A stretch of DNA of 64,000 nt from Bacillus sp. IITD106 (GCF_019459225.1 NZ_JAIAZY010000010.1:1-64000), one strand, 5' to 3'. Shown: positions 44,559 to 53,550, counted from the stretch's first letter. A program made the numbers and translations. The notes: generated by a model not told the origin, from the letters alone.

Positions 44559-44705
44559 GTCTAGCTCCAGTGCCTATCGACTAGCAAACTTCTTGTCCTC
44601 CTCCCTATGATAAGTCAACATCGGCTCGTTCCTCGCCGTGTTTCCTTTATCTCAGTCGAAGGCCCTGAAGTTTGTACGTCGATGAAAAGGCACTTGCGCT
44701 TTTGT
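44559..44705 (+). repeat. dispersed palindromic element A, copy 3 (uninterrupted)
   Basis: GTCTAGCTCCAGTGCCTATC ... ATGAAAAGGCACTTGCGCTT, 147 bp. The ends pair (AGTGCCTATCGAC / GTCGATGAAAAGGCACT) and AACTTC pairs with GAAGTT further in. The outer pair here is GTGCC/GGCAC where the other copies have GCGCC/GGCGC, so both arms changed together and the stem is kept. Confidence 0.82.
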
Positions 44706-44814
44706 TCTTCAATTGTAAAATTAGAGGGGATGAAAAGCAAACAGTTCATATCCCGTTCATTGTCAAATGGCGTAGATACCTGTAAACTAACAATAGAGAT
44801 TTACTGAATCCAAT

Positions 44815-44940
44815 CGGAAGAAAAGGGTGCTTAACCGGTAGTAAACCTTTATCATTCGGTAATAAAATGTCTGTAATCGATTGTAATAACAAAAACATCG
44901 GTAGTAAATATGGCCTATTCGGTAGTAAAATATAAAAATA
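44815..44940 (+). repeat. 21-bp-period array (six units) before murJ
   Basis: Units begin at 44815, 44836, 44857, 44878, 44899 and 44920, exactly 21 bases apart. The conserved head is CGGTAGTAAA (units 2, 5 and 6 exact, unit 3 CGGTAATAAA, units 1 and 4 degenerate). The rest of each unit is variable and AT-rich. The spacing equals two helical turns, so the heads face the same side of the DNA. It ends 43 bases before murJ. Confidence 0.72.
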
Positions 44941-44983
44941 GTCATTTTCACATAAAAATAAATTACGGAGAGTTAGAGAATGT

Positions 44984-46606
44984 ATGTCTTCTAAATTAAT
45001 TCGGGGAACTTTTATATTAACGTTAGGTACGATTTTGTCGAAAGTGTTGGGATTAATATACGTAATCCCTTTCTATGCCATAATTGACGGGGAAGGGCCG
45101 TATGCTTTATATAATTTAGGGTATGTGCCTTATACCATTTTTATCAGTATTGCAACAGCAGGGGTGCCTTTAGCTGTTTCTAAATATATCGCTAAGTACA
45201 ACGCAATGGAAGAATATGCGGTCGGTCGCAAATTATTCAAATCAGGTCTTTTAGTTATGAGTGCGACAGGAATCATTGCATTCCTGATTATGTATTCAAC
45301 GGCTACACCATTGGCGGAAATCGTTTTACGGGGAGCGAAAACCACATTTACTGTTTCCGACGTCGCGCAAGTAATCAAGGCAGTTAGCTTTGCCCTGCTG
45401 GTAATTCCATTAATGAGTTTAATCCGTGGTTTTTTCCAAGGACATCAGTCGATGGGCCCTTCAGCTGTGTCGACAGTAGTAGAACAACTTGCACGTATTG
45501 TCTTTTTGTTGGCAGGAAGTTTCGTAGTTTTATTTATCTTAAAAGGAAGTATTGTCACTGCTATTAGTATTGCCACTTTTGCAGCACTCATCGGGGGAAT
45601 CGCAAGCCTTATCGTCCTTTTAGTATACTGGAAAAAACGAAAGCCTGGTCTCGATGAACTATTAAAACATGACAAAGGAACCTTACAAATTTCTTTAAAA
45701 GATATGTATAAGGAAATTATCGTATATGCGTTTCCGTTTGTTTTAGTAGGAATAGCGAACCCTCTCTATCAATTTATCGATCAAGCTACTTTTATGACTG
45801 CCATGGAGCAAGCAGGTAAAGCTAAAGAAAGTTTTGATGCTTTAGGTACTTTAAATGGAACAACCCATAAGCTTGTCATCATTCCAGTTTCCTTAGCCAC
45901 AGCCTTTGCGCTGACGCTCGTTCCACTTATAACAGAGGCATTCGTAAATAATGATCGAAAAATCATGTTTCGTCAGCTCGACCAGACGATACAAGTGTTG
46001 ATGTTTATTACATTACCGGCTGCATTAGGATTGTCTCTACTAGCGGATCCGATCTATTCGGCCTTTTTCAGATATAATCCTTTTGGTGGAGAGGTTCTTC
46101 GTGCCTATGCTCCTGTAGCGATTCTCTTTGCATTGTACTCCGTTACAGCAGCGATTTTACAGGGGATCAATGAACAGCGTTTTACGATTTTAAGCTTGTT
46201 AACAGGTTTACTATTAAAATTATCCTTTAATATCCCATTCATAAAAGCATTTGGAACGGAGGGAGCCATATATGCGACTTCCCTGGGGTATACTGTTTCT
46301 ATTATTATCAATCTTTTTGTCATTCGAAGTTTTGCACGTTATCCATTTAAGTTAATTTTTAGGAGATCCCTTTTAATCATCATTTTTAACGTCATGATGG
46401 TCGTACCTGTTTATTTTGCATATAAAGGATTGCGACTTTTCTTAACTCCAGAATCAAGATTTGATTCAATCCTGATTATTATCATCTGTGCTTCCATCGG
46501 TGGTGTGATATATGCCTATTTAGGACTTAAATCTGGATTGGCCGACCGACTGTTTGGTGAAAAGTTAGTAAAAGTAAAACGTAAACTAGGAATTAGAAGT
46601 ATATAA
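44984..46606 (+). CDS. murJ: lipid II flippase MurJ (YtgP)
   Basis: A 540-residue MOP-superfamily membrane protein with about 14 helices. It begins MSSKLIRGTFILTLGTILSKVLGLIYVIPF and has LIRGFFQGHQSMGPSAVSTVVEQLARI in the first half. B. subtilis YtgP is the MurJ lipid II flippase; SpoVB is a sporulation-specific relative, but synteny (ytfP-ytgP-ytzG) supports YtgP. GGAGAG lies about a dozen bases upstream, a weak site. Preceded by repeat element A and the 21-bp array, which may hold its promoter. Confidence 0.9.
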   Translation: MSSKLIRGTFILTLGTILSKVLGLIYVIPFYAIIDGEGPYALYNLGYVPYTIFISIATAGVPLAVSKYIAKYNAMEEYAVGRKLFKSGLLVMSATGIIAFLIMYSTATPLAEIVLRGAKTTFTVSDVAQVIKAVSFALLVIPLMSLIRGFFQGHQSMGPSAVSTVVEQLARIVFLLAGSFVVLFILKGSIVTAISIATFAALIGGIASLIVLLVYWKKRKPGLDELLKHDKGTLQISLKDMYKEIIVYAFPFVLVGIANPLYQFIDQATFMTAMEQAGKAKESFDALGTLNGTTHKLVIIPVSLATAFALTLVPLITEAFVNNDRKIMFRQLDQTIQVLMFITLPAALGLSLLADPIYSAFFRYNPFGGEVLRAYAPVAILFALYSVTAAILQGINEQRFTILSLLTGLLLKLSFNIPFIKAFGTEGAIYATSLGYTVSIIINLFVIRSFARYPFKLIFRRSLLIIIFNVMMVVPVYFAYKGLRLFLTPESRFDSILIIIICASIGGVIYAYLGLKSGLADRLFGEKLVKVKRKLGIRSI

Positions 46607-46610
46607 AAGG

Positions 46611-46646
46611 GAACTGACCGTTTGGACCTTCCAATACAGTCAGTTC
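46611..46646. terminator. terminator between murJ and the collagen-like gene
   Basis: GAACTGAC / GTCAGTTC with a 20-base loop, then TTCATTTTCATT. It lies between two converging genes; modest strength. Confidence 0.6.
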
Positions 46647-46656
46647 TTCATTTTCA

Positions 46657-47079
46657 TTAATAGTAGTCTTGGTATTCGAACCCCGGACGACCTCCTGGAA
46701 ACTGCATTTGTCCTGGAAAGCCCATTCCTGGAGATGTCATTTGTCCTGGAAGTCCTGCCTGTCCCGGGAATCCAGTCATTCCCGGAAATCCAGACTGTCC
46801 GGGCATACCAGTCTGACCTGGAAAACCTGACTGTCCCGGAAATCCTGCTTGCCCAGGAAATCCTCCCATGCTACCACCCATGCCTTCTAGTTTTGTAAGC
46901 CGTGAATGCAAGCGCTCATGTTCTCTTTCTAGTCGTTGCATTCTTCTTTCTATTTGGCTCATCCTTTGGGTTATCCCAGTGCTTCCAGTTGTGCCAGGGA
47001 ATTGTTGAGGAAGCATTTCTCCATGAAACTGGGGTTGCATTTGTTGTCGAGATCTCATGTGTGTATTCACTCCATTCAT
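46657..47079 (-). CDS. collagen-like repeat protein with coiled-coil segment
   Basis: A 140-residue protein in three parts: Gln/Pro-rich head (1-34), a coiled coil near 38-68 (MSQIERRMQRLEREHERLHS, then RLTKLEG), and a collagen-like stretch near 73-115 with 14 consecutive Gly-X-Y triplets built from GFPGQA-type hexapeptides, then a Met/Gly/Pro tail ending GFEYQDYY. No signal peptide. The coiled coil could start trimerisation of the triple helix. Spore-surface proteins of Bacillus (BclA type) have similar repeats, so a spore coat or exosporium role is plausible but unproven. AGGAGATAA before the ATG. Confidence 0.85.
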   Translation of the reverse strand: MNGVNTHMRSRQQMQPQFHGEMLPQQFPGTTGSTGITQRMSQIERRMQRLEREHERLHSRLTKLEGMGGSMGGFPGQAGFPGQSGFPGQTGMPGQSGFPGMTGFPGQAGLPGQMTSPGMGFPGQMQFPGGRPGFEYQDYY

Positions 47080-47178
47080 TTATCTCCTGCATCATCAGCC
47101 TATGTTTCAAACTAAATAATGTTTGGGCAACAGCCTAAAAAAGCTGCTTATTATTATAAACAAAAAAGGGTGAGAGTT

Positions 47179-47907
47179 TTGCGAATCGATAAGTTGTTAT
47201 CAAATATAGGATATGGAAGCAGAAAAGAAGTAAAAAAGATTTTAAAAAATGGACAGGTTACGGTGAACGGGACAATAGTTAAAGATGCAAAATTTCACGT
47301 AGATCCGCTAGTGGATTCTGTCTACCTTTTTGGTGAAAAAGTTCAATATCGTGAGTTTATTTATCTTATGATGAACAAGCCTGCAGGTGTCATTTCAGCT
47401 ACCGAAGATGACAGAGATGAAACGGTGATTGATTTATTGAACGATGACGAAGCCGTTTTTAGTCCCTTTCCAGTTGGAAGACTAGACAAAGATACGGAAG
47501 GCTTGTTACTGCTAACAAATGATGGGAAGCTTGCACACCAACTTTTATCCCCGAAAAAAAATGTCCCTAAAACTTATTTTGCCATCATTAATAGCCATGT
47601 TACTGAAGATGACGCAGCGGCTTTTGCAAAAGGAGTCACTCTTGATGATGGGTATGAGACAAAGCCGGGTAAATTAAACATTTTAAAATCTGGGGAGTAT
47701 TCCGATATTGAATTGACCATTACAGAAGGTAAATTTCATCAAGTGAAAAGAATGTTTGAAGCAGTAGGAAAAAAAGTAGTTTACTTAAAACGGATCTCAA
47801 TGGGGCCACTTTTACTAGATGATTCATTGGGAAATGGAGAATACAGGGAGCTTACTGAAGAAGAAGTACAACAGTTAAAAGAATTTTCCCCAAATGAAGA
47901 GCGCTAA
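47179..47907 (+). CDS. ytzG: RsuA/RluB-type pseudouridine synthase (YtzG)
   Basis: A 242-residue enzyme with an N-terminal S4 RNA-binding domain (MRIDKLLSNIGYGSRKEVKK ... VTVNG) and a catalytic domain whose Asp is in GRLDKDTEGLLLLTNDG near 103. KPAGVISA and EGKFHQVKRMFEAVGKKV are family motifs. Probably modifies 16S or 23S rRNA at one uridine; the orthologue is assigned to 16S position 516. The start is TTG 47179 behind AAAGGGTGA; the frame is open further upstream but lacks a site there. Confidence 0.92.
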   Translation: MRIDKLLSNIGYGSRKEVKKILKNGQVTVNGTIVKDAKFHVDPLVDSVYLFGEKVQYREFIYLMMNKPAGVISATEDDRDETVIDLLNDDEAVFSPFPVGRLDKDTEGLLLLTNDGKLAHQLLSPKKNVPKTYFAIINSHVTEDDAAAFAKGVTLDDGYETKPGKLNILKSGEYSDIELTITEGKFHQVKRMFEAVGKKVVYLKRISMGPLLLDDSLGNGEYRELTEEEVQQLKEFSPNEER

Positions 47908-48021
47908 TTTGGTTCATTGGGTTATGTCCAATAAGAGAAGTATACTGGACAGTCCAAGAAAAAATCGTTGGTTTAATGTCCAATAGTGAATAAGTTACAA
48001 AAAAATTTAGAGAAAAAATAA

Positions 48022-48085
48022 TAAAAAAGCCATTTAGTATGCAACCTCATGTTAAATGAGATTCGCATGCTAAAATGGCTTTTTG
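48022..48085. terminator. long bidirectional terminator ytzG / ytzE
   Basis: AAAAAGCCATTTAGTATGC / GCATGCTAAAATGGCTTTTT (few mismatches), with an inner CTCAT/ATGAG hairpin in the loop. A-rich left and T-rich right arms serve both converging genes. Confidence 0.88.
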
Positions 48086-48132
48086 TAGTGAATCGTTTCA
48101 ATAAACAACTCTACAACGGTTTATATTATTTT

Positions 48133-48354
48133 CTATGATGTTATTTTTACTTTTTTCTTTGTTGTTGTCCATTTTCCCCGATGTGGGCTGCTGATCAGGT
48201 CATTGTATTCTAACACATTCAAATCCCTTTGAATGGTGCGAGGAGTGCTCCCGAATTCTTCCGCAAGCTCACGTGTTGTTACGGTGCCATTTTCCTTAAT
48301 GTATAAATAAATGGCTTTGATTCGGGTAAGCATTCTGTTCGTCGAAGGTTTCAA
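48133..48354 (-). CDS. ytzE: DeoR-type HTH regulator YtzE
   Basis: A 73-residue protein that is only the winged helix-turn-helix of DeoR regulators: IKAIYLYIKENGTVTTRELAEEF, then GSTPRTIQRDLNVLEYNDLI and SSPHRGKWTTTKKKVKITS. No ligand-binding domain. Nearly identical in plan to B. subtilis YtzE. The TTG at 48354 is used because GAGGGAG is suitably spaced and MKPSTNRML agrees with the orthologue. Targets unknown. Confidence 0.88.
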   Translation of the reverse strand: MKPSTNRMLTRIKAIYLYIKENGTVTTRELAEEFGSTPRTIQRDLNVLEYNDLISSPHRGKWTTTKKKVKITS

Positions 48355-48630
48355 AAAACCACTCCCTCATCTTTAATTCCTTGGCAGATGGAACGGTCGG
48401 CTTAATGTCCCGGACAGAACGGGCTATTATCTTTTTCCGTATAGACAACTCCTTAAATATTTTTCACTATTACTAAAGTCTTTTAGTCACAAAAAGCAAC
48501 TAATTCAGACAGTTCTATTTTAACGCATTAATGCGAAAATTTAAAGGGTTTTTACAAAATGAACGATACCGAAACTTTCCACTAAATGAATACGTATAAA
48601 AAAGTGATCAAAAAATAAGGTGTGAGCAAC

Positions 48631-49335
48631 ATGTCATTGTTAGAAGTAAATATTAAACAAGCAGGCTATAAAACAAATGTTGATACAATCAGAGATATCC
48701 AATTTTCAATAAAGAGGTCCGAATTAGTCGGGATGATTGGATCAAACGGAGCGGGGAAAAGTACCACAATAAAAGCTTTTCTTGGTGAGCTTCCTTTTTT
48801 GAATGGGGAGATTAAGAGAAAAGAAGGCAGCAACTACTCATACATACCTGAAAGACCGATTTTTTATCCGGAATTAACGTTATGGGAGCATTTTGAATTT
48901 ATAACTGCTGTGGAGGAACTTGGTGAAGCCTCTCTTTCCTATGCAAAAGAAATCTTAAGGAAATTTCGTTTATACGATCGTATTCATGAATTTCCTGCTA
49001 CTTTTTCAAAAGGGATGCAGCAAAAAGGGATGATTGCTCTTGCTTTATTTACAAAACCAGATTTATTAATTATTGATGAGCCATTTATGGGGCTTGATCC
49101 GGGATCTACAAAACTATTATTAAATATGCTTGAGGAAGAACGTGCAAAAGGGACAGGCATTCTTATGTGTACACATATTTTAGATACTGCACAACGAATT
49201 TGTGATTCTTTTATCATTATAGAAAAAGGGACGATGAAAGCAGCGGGAAGGTTAGAAGAAGTGCTAGAAGCTTGTGGGGCAGAGGATGGAAGTCTTTATT
49301 CATGCATTTCGATAGAGGATGAGGTCTATGAATAG
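48631..49335 (+). CDS. ythP: ABC transporter ATP-binding protein YthP
   Basis: A 234-residue ATPase of the EcsA type. Walker A GSNGAGKST near 39-47; signature FSKGMQQKGMIALAL (FSKG in place of LSGGQ, as in EcsA-like proteins); Walker B LLIIDEPFMGLDPGS; H-loop MCTHI. The ATG at 48631 has AAGGTGTGA upstream. Overlaps ythQ by eight bases. Direction and substrate of transport are unknown. Confidence 0.9.
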   Translation: MSLLEVNIKQAGYKTNVDTIRDIQFSIKRSELVGMIGSNGAGKSTTIKAFLGELPFLNGEIKRKEGSNYSYIPERPIFYPELTLWEHFEFITAVEELGEASLSYAKEILRKFRLYDRIHEFPATFSKGMQQKGMIALALFTKPDLLIIDEPFMGLDPGSTKLLLNMLEEERAKGTGILMCTHILDTAQRICDSFIIIEKGTMKAAGRLEEVLEACGAEDGSLYSCISIEDEVYE

Positions 49336-50506
49336 CAGACATCTTTTGTTTCAACGAATCACTCAAAATTGGAAACAGCAATTTGCTGTTGTAAAAAGAG
49401 TCGTAGATTGGACCGTACTCGTTTATTTAGTCATACCAGCCATCGTTATTTCGTTTTTTGTTTATCGATCGTGGTGGATTCAAATTCCGGACTGGATGAC
49501 GATCGTACAATTACCGGTTATATTCGTTTTATTTTTCTTATTTTTATGGGGCGATCATTTTTTAACATATGTACGCGAGGCGGATCGAATCTTTTTAAGA
49601 AAAAAAGAAAAGCTTTTCCTTGGCATGAAACGGGGCGGCATGCTTTATTCCTACGCTTTTCAGTTATTATCAGCCGCAACGATTTGTTTATTTATTGCTC
49701 CTTTATGGTTTGCACATTTTGGTTTACATATGAAGCAGTTGCTTATATTTGCAATGCTGTGGGTTTCATTGAAATGGCTCATTATGGGTGTAAAAGGTAG
49801 ATTGAATGTCGAACTAAGAGGCTGGAGAAGTCTTGTAACAGGAATTCCTCTTTTTATCGGAGCAGCTATCATTTGGATGTGGTGTTATAAGGCATTCATC
49901 AACGAAAATAGTGTATTGATCTTTGCATTAATATTAATCAATACAATCGTTTCTGCATGGATCGTACAGCCACGCTTCAACTCTGTACATACTTTTGAGC
50001 AGGATTTGGCGATTGATGAACTAGAAAAAAATAAATATATCGAAATGATATTTGGGCTTTCAATGGATATGGAAAAGATGCCAAAACCAGTTCCCGTCCG
50101 AAAAAATCCACGACTATATTCTCAATCAAATCGAATATTTAAACATCGCTCACCTAAAAATGGATTTATTGAACTTTTTATAAAGGCCACAACTAGAAAT
50201 ACCGAATATATTAAGGGATATTTTCAAATAATGGGTGTGACATCTGCGGCAACAGTGATGCTTCCGCCTCTATGGTTAAAAATTTCAATGGCTATTATAG
50301 GTACTATATTCCTTCTCACTTGGCTTGGTTCTGTTTGGTATAAAGTAGTCGGCAGCCACTCTTTTACAAAAAAGTATTCCACAGAAGAAGCTTACTTCGA
50401 AGGAAAAAAAGTGGTCACGAAGGTACTTGTTTTACCATTTATTTTCATTATCACCTGCTCTCTGATTCTGAATATTTGGATTCGTAATCATTTTTTCTTT
50501 TTCTGA
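49328..50506 (+). CDS. ythQ: ABC transporter membrane protein YthQ (EcsB family)
   Basis: A 392-residue EcsB-family permease with about eight to ten hydrophobic segments and a cytoplasmic stretch near 225-285 rich in basic residues. The N-terminus begins MNSRHLLFQRITQNWKQQF before the first helix. The ATG at 49328 lies within the ythP end, nine bases after GAGG; the ATG at 49319 is less well placed. Its ATPase is YthP. Confidence 0.88.
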   Translation: MNSRHLLFQRITQNWKQQFAVVKRVVDWTVLVYLVIPAIVISFFVYRSWWIQIPDWMTIVQLPVIFVLFFLFLWGDHFLTYVREADRIFLRKKEKLFLGMKRGGMLYSYAFQLLSAATICLFIAPLWFAHFGLHMKQLLIFAMLWVSLKWLIMGVKGRLNVELRGWRSLVTGIPLFIGAAIIWMWCYKAFINENSVLIFALILINTIVSAWIVQPRFNSVHTFEQDLAIDELEKNKYIEMIFGLSMDMEKMPKPVPVRKNPRLYSQSNRIFKHRSPKNGFIELFIKATTRNTEYIKGYFQIMGVTSAATVMLPPLWLKISMAIIGTIFLLTWLGSVWYKVVGSHSFTKKYSTEEAYFEGKKVVTKVLVLPFIFIITCSLILNIWIRNHFFFF

Positions 50507-50590
50507 TGGGCTAAAAAGAGGTACAATATAACACAGAATGATTAAAGATTAAGGCAATAGAAGAAAGGGCCTTTGAAAAGGAGCATGATC

Positions 50591-52012
50591 ATGGGTTCAA
50601 TCAATTGGTTACAAGAAGTAGAAAAACGAAAAGAAGATTTGATTACAGATTTACAAGGATTATTAAAGATTGAAAGTGTATTGGATGAAGAAAATGCCAC
50701 GGAAGAAGCACCTCTAGGCATAAATGTTAAAAAAGCATTGGATTATATGCTGGAAATCGGAAACAGAGACGGCTTTGTTTCAAAAAACAGTGGAAATGTC
50801 GCTGGCCACCTAGAAATGGGAACTGGTGAACGTTTAATAGGTGTGTTAGGACATGTTGATGTAGTACCTGCTGGAGATGGCTGGTCTGTCAATCCCTTTG
50901 AAGGTGTCGTACAAGATGGCAAGATTTTTGCTAGAGGTGCGATTGATGATAAAGGGCCGACAATGGCCGCTTACTATGCAATGAAAATCATTAAAGAATT
51001 GGAATTACCGCTAGAGAAACGTGTCCGGTTAATCATCGGGACGGACGAAGAAAGTAAATGGCGTTGTGTAGATCATTATTTTCAGCATGAAGAAATGCCT
51101 GATATGGGCTTTGCACCGGATGCCGATTTTCCAATCATTAACGCGGAAAAAGGAATTGCGGATTTCGACCTTGTTCAAAAAGTGCAAGAATCAAATGATC
51201 CAACTGCTGCCATCACACTTTTATCCTTTGAATCAGGACTTCGTTATAATATGGTTCCAGATAAAGCAAAAGCTGTCCTCGATGTTAAAGAGAATAATAC
51301 GGAACTTATGCAAATGTATAATGATTTCTTAAGCAATCAAGATTTGCAAGGACAATATTATGTTGAAAGTGGATATTTTATCATTGAACTTGAGGGAGTT
51401 TCTGCTCATGGCAGTGAGCCTGATAAAGGAAGAAATGCTGGTCTTCTATTAGCTAGCTTTTTATCTACAGTCGAATTAGATAAAAAAGGAAAAGGATTCA
51501 TATCATCAGCAGTCGATTTCTTTTTTGGGGATTCACGAGGACGAAATCTCGGTGTTCAATTTAAAGATGATATTTCAGGGGAACTGACAATTAATGTCGG
51601 GATGATGTCATATAATGAACAGGAAGGCGGCAAATTCGGATTAACGATGCGCTACCCTGTCACATTTAATTGGAAGGAAGGCTTAGATACCCTTAAAAAA
51701 ACTGCAGAAGAAAAGGGTTTCTCCGTCGCCAATTTTTCCAACTCCGAGCCTCATCACGTCTCTGAAGATAGTGAATTGATTCAAGTATTAAAAAATGTTT
51801 ATGAAATGCAGACACATAAACCTGCTTCTTTAATGGCTATTGGCGGTGGGACATATGCTAGATCATTAAAATCAGGTGTCGCCTTCGGGGCATTGTTCCC
51901 TGGTCGTCCTGACGTTGCCCATCAAAAAGATGAATATATGGAATTGGAAGACTTAGTCAAAGCAACAGCGATATACGCACAAGCAATTTATGAGCTTGCA
52001 CGTGAAAAATAG
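50591..52012 (+). CDS. pepV: dipeptidase PepV (M20 family)
   Basis: A 473-residue dinuclear zinc dipeptidase. Metal and catalytic residues are visible: His and Asp in GVLGHVDVVPAGDGW near 87-101, Asp in RGAIDDKGPTMAAYY near 120, the catalytic Glu pair in IGTDEESKWRC near 155, Asp in FAPDADFP and the C-terminal His in RPDVAHQKDEY. It hydrolyses dipeptides with broad side-chain range. The ATG at 50591 has AAAAGGAG upstream. Only 13 bases separate it from dat. Confidence 0.94.
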   Translation: MGSINWLQEVEKRKEDLITDLQGLLKIESVLDEENATEEAPLGINVKKALDYMLEIGNRDGFVSKNSGNVAGHLEMGTGERLIGVLGHVDVVPAGDGWSVNPFEGVVQDGKIFARGAIDDKGPTMAAYYAMKIIKELELPLEKRVRLIIGTDEESKWRCVDHYFQHEEMPDMGFAPDADFPIINAEKGIADFDLVQKVQESNDPTAAITLLSFESGLRYNMVPDKAKAVLDVKENNTELMQMYNDFLSNQDLQGQYYVESGYFIIELEGVSAHGSEPDKGRNAGLLLASFLSTVELDKKGKGFISSAVDFFFGDSRGRNLGVQFKDDISGELTINVGMMSYNEQEGGKFGLTMRYPVTFNWKEGLDTLKKTAEEKGFSVANFSNSEPHHVSEDSELIQVLKNVYEMQTHKPASLMAIGGGTYARSLKSGVAFGALFPGRPDVAHQKDEYMELEDLVKATAIYAQAIYELAREK

Positions 52013-52025
52013 GGAGATGAAAACA

Positions 52026-52886
52026 ATGGTAAAAGTAATTTTGAATGATGACATCATCGATCGATCAGAAGCAGCAATTGATATCGAAGACCGTGGTTAT
52101 CAGTTCGGGGATGGAGTGTACGAAGTGATCCGTGTTTATGACGGGGTACTCTTTACTGGTGACGAGCATTTGGAGAGATTTTATAGCAGTGCGGAAAAAA
52201 TTAAGATCACCGTACCTTTTCAAAAAGAAGACCTGCTCGATTTAATGAATCAACTTATTCGAGTTAATAATGTTCATGATGGTTCGATTTATATGCAGCT
52301 TACTCGAGGAGCATCTCCGAGAAACCATGTTTTTCCAAGTGTAGATACGAAACCTGTGTTAACTGCGTATACAAAAGAAGTAGCAAGACCTGTAGAATCA
52401 TTGGAAAATGGTGTTGCTGCAATGGTAGCGGAAGATATTCGCTGGCTTCGTTGCGACATTAAAAGCTTAAATCTTCTCCCGAATTTATTAGCGAAGCAAA
52501 CCGCAACGGAACAAGGCTGCTATGAGGCGATTCTGCACCGTGACGGCCTTGTGACTGAGGGCTCTGCATCAAATGCTTATATAGTTGTAGATGGAAAAAT
52601 AAAGACCCATCCAGCTACAAACTTAATTTTAAACGGCATTACTCGCCAAGTCGTTGCCCGTCTTTGTAAGGACAATAATATTCCGTTTAGTGAAGAAGCA
52701 TTTACATTAGATGAATTGCGAAATGCAGACGAAATTTTCGTTACAAGTACAACTTCTGAAGTAATGCCAGTGGTAAAACTAGATGAAAGAGAAGTCGGTA
52801 ACGGCAAGCCTGGTGAAGTGACTAGAAAACTCCAAACATTATTTGTTGGGGAATTTGAAGCTGTAAAACAAGCTTATTCAATGTAA
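52026..52886 (+). CDS. dat: D-alanine aminotransferase
   Basis: A 286-residue fold-type IV PLP enzyme. The PLP Lys is about residue 146 in RCDIKSLNLLPNLLAK; IEDRGYQFGDGVYEVIRVYDG near 20-40 and EGSASNAYIV near 176 are family motifs, and the C-terminal half has TSTTSEVMPV. It interconverts D-Ala and 2-oxoglutarate with pyruvate and D-Glu, supplying D-amino acids for the wall. The ATG at 52026 follows GGGAGATGA; the frame runs 36 bases further upstream into pepV without a site. Probably cotranscribed with pepV. Confidence 0.95.
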   Translation: MVKVILNDDIIDRSEAAIDIEDRGYQFGDGVYEVIRVYDGVLFTGDEHLERFYSSAEKIKITVPFQKEDLLDLMNQLIRVNNVHDGSIYMQLTRGASPRNHVFPSVDTKPVLTAYTKEVARPVESLENGVAAMVAEDIRWLRCDIKSLNLLPNLLAKQTATEQGCYEAILHRDGLVTEGSASNAYIVVDGKIKTHPATNLILNGITRQVVARLCKDNNIPFSEEAFTLDELRNADEIFVTSTTSEVMPVVKLDEREVGNGKPGEVTRKLQTLFVGEFEAVKQAYSM

Positions 52887-52891
52887 AAATG

Positions 52892-52933
52892 AAAAATCCA
52901 GTAACATCGTTATCGGTGTTGCTGGATTTTTTG
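52892..52933 (+). terminator. pepV-dat terminator
   Basis: AAAATCCAGTAACA / TGTTGCTGGATTTT with one mismatch, then six T. Confidence 0.92.
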
Positions 52934-52971
52934 TTAATATGGTCATACTATTCATAGAAAGGACTGATGAT

Positions 52972-53550
52972 ATGACAGGCCATTACTTTTATGCTTTAGC
53001 CCTTCCGGATGAAGTGAAGCAATTTTTATTAAAAGTGAGTAAGCAAATCAAGGAGGAATTCCCATTTAAAAAATGGGTTCATCACGAAGATTATCATATT
53101 ACACTAGCCTTTCTTGGTCATGCGGATCAAGCCAGATTGGCGCAATCCTTACAATCAGTAAAAAAAGAAATGAATGATTTCCAATCGTTTCAGTTGAATA
53201 TAAACCATACAGGTATTTTCGGAAGTCCGAAAGAACCAAGAATTTTATGGGCTGGGGTCCATCACTCAGAGAATCTGCAAAGTCTTCGTTCAAAAGTCTA
53301 CGACAGCTGCATTGAAGCAGGTTTCCAGCTTGAAACGCGACCTTTTAAACCACATGTTACGCTAGCTAGGAAATGGAATAGTGACAGTTCTTTTTCATTT
53401 GGAGATTTTCAAAAATTTACTTCGGATGTTTTATCTGAATTTGAATTTCTAGCAGATGAGGTTGTACTTTATCAAACTCATCCTGAAAAGACACCTAAAT
53501 ATGAAAAGGTTCAGTCTTTTCGATTAACAAAGGCACTACCTTCCTTATAA
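52972..53550 (+). CDS. thpR: RNA 2',3'-cyclic phosphodiesterase ThpR (YtlP)
   Basis: A 192-residue 2H phosphoesterase. Both HxTx motifs are present: HITL in HHEDYHITLAFLGHA near 35-49 and HVTL in PFKPHVTLARKW near 127-138. It opens 2',3'-cyclic phosphate RNA ends and can ligate 2'-5' ends in vitro. The ATG at 52972 has AAAGGA upstream; an ATG 33 bases earlier lacks a site. Confidence 0.92.
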   Translation: MTGHYFYALALPDEVKQFLLKVSKQIKEEFPFKKWVHHEDYHITLAFLGHADQARLAQSLQSVKKEMNDFQSFQLNINHTGIFGSPKEPRILWAGVHHSENLQSLRSKVYDSCIEAGFQLETRPFKPHVTLARKWNSDSSFSFGDFQKFTSDVLSEFEFLADEVVLYQTHPEKTPKYEKVQSFRLTKALPSL

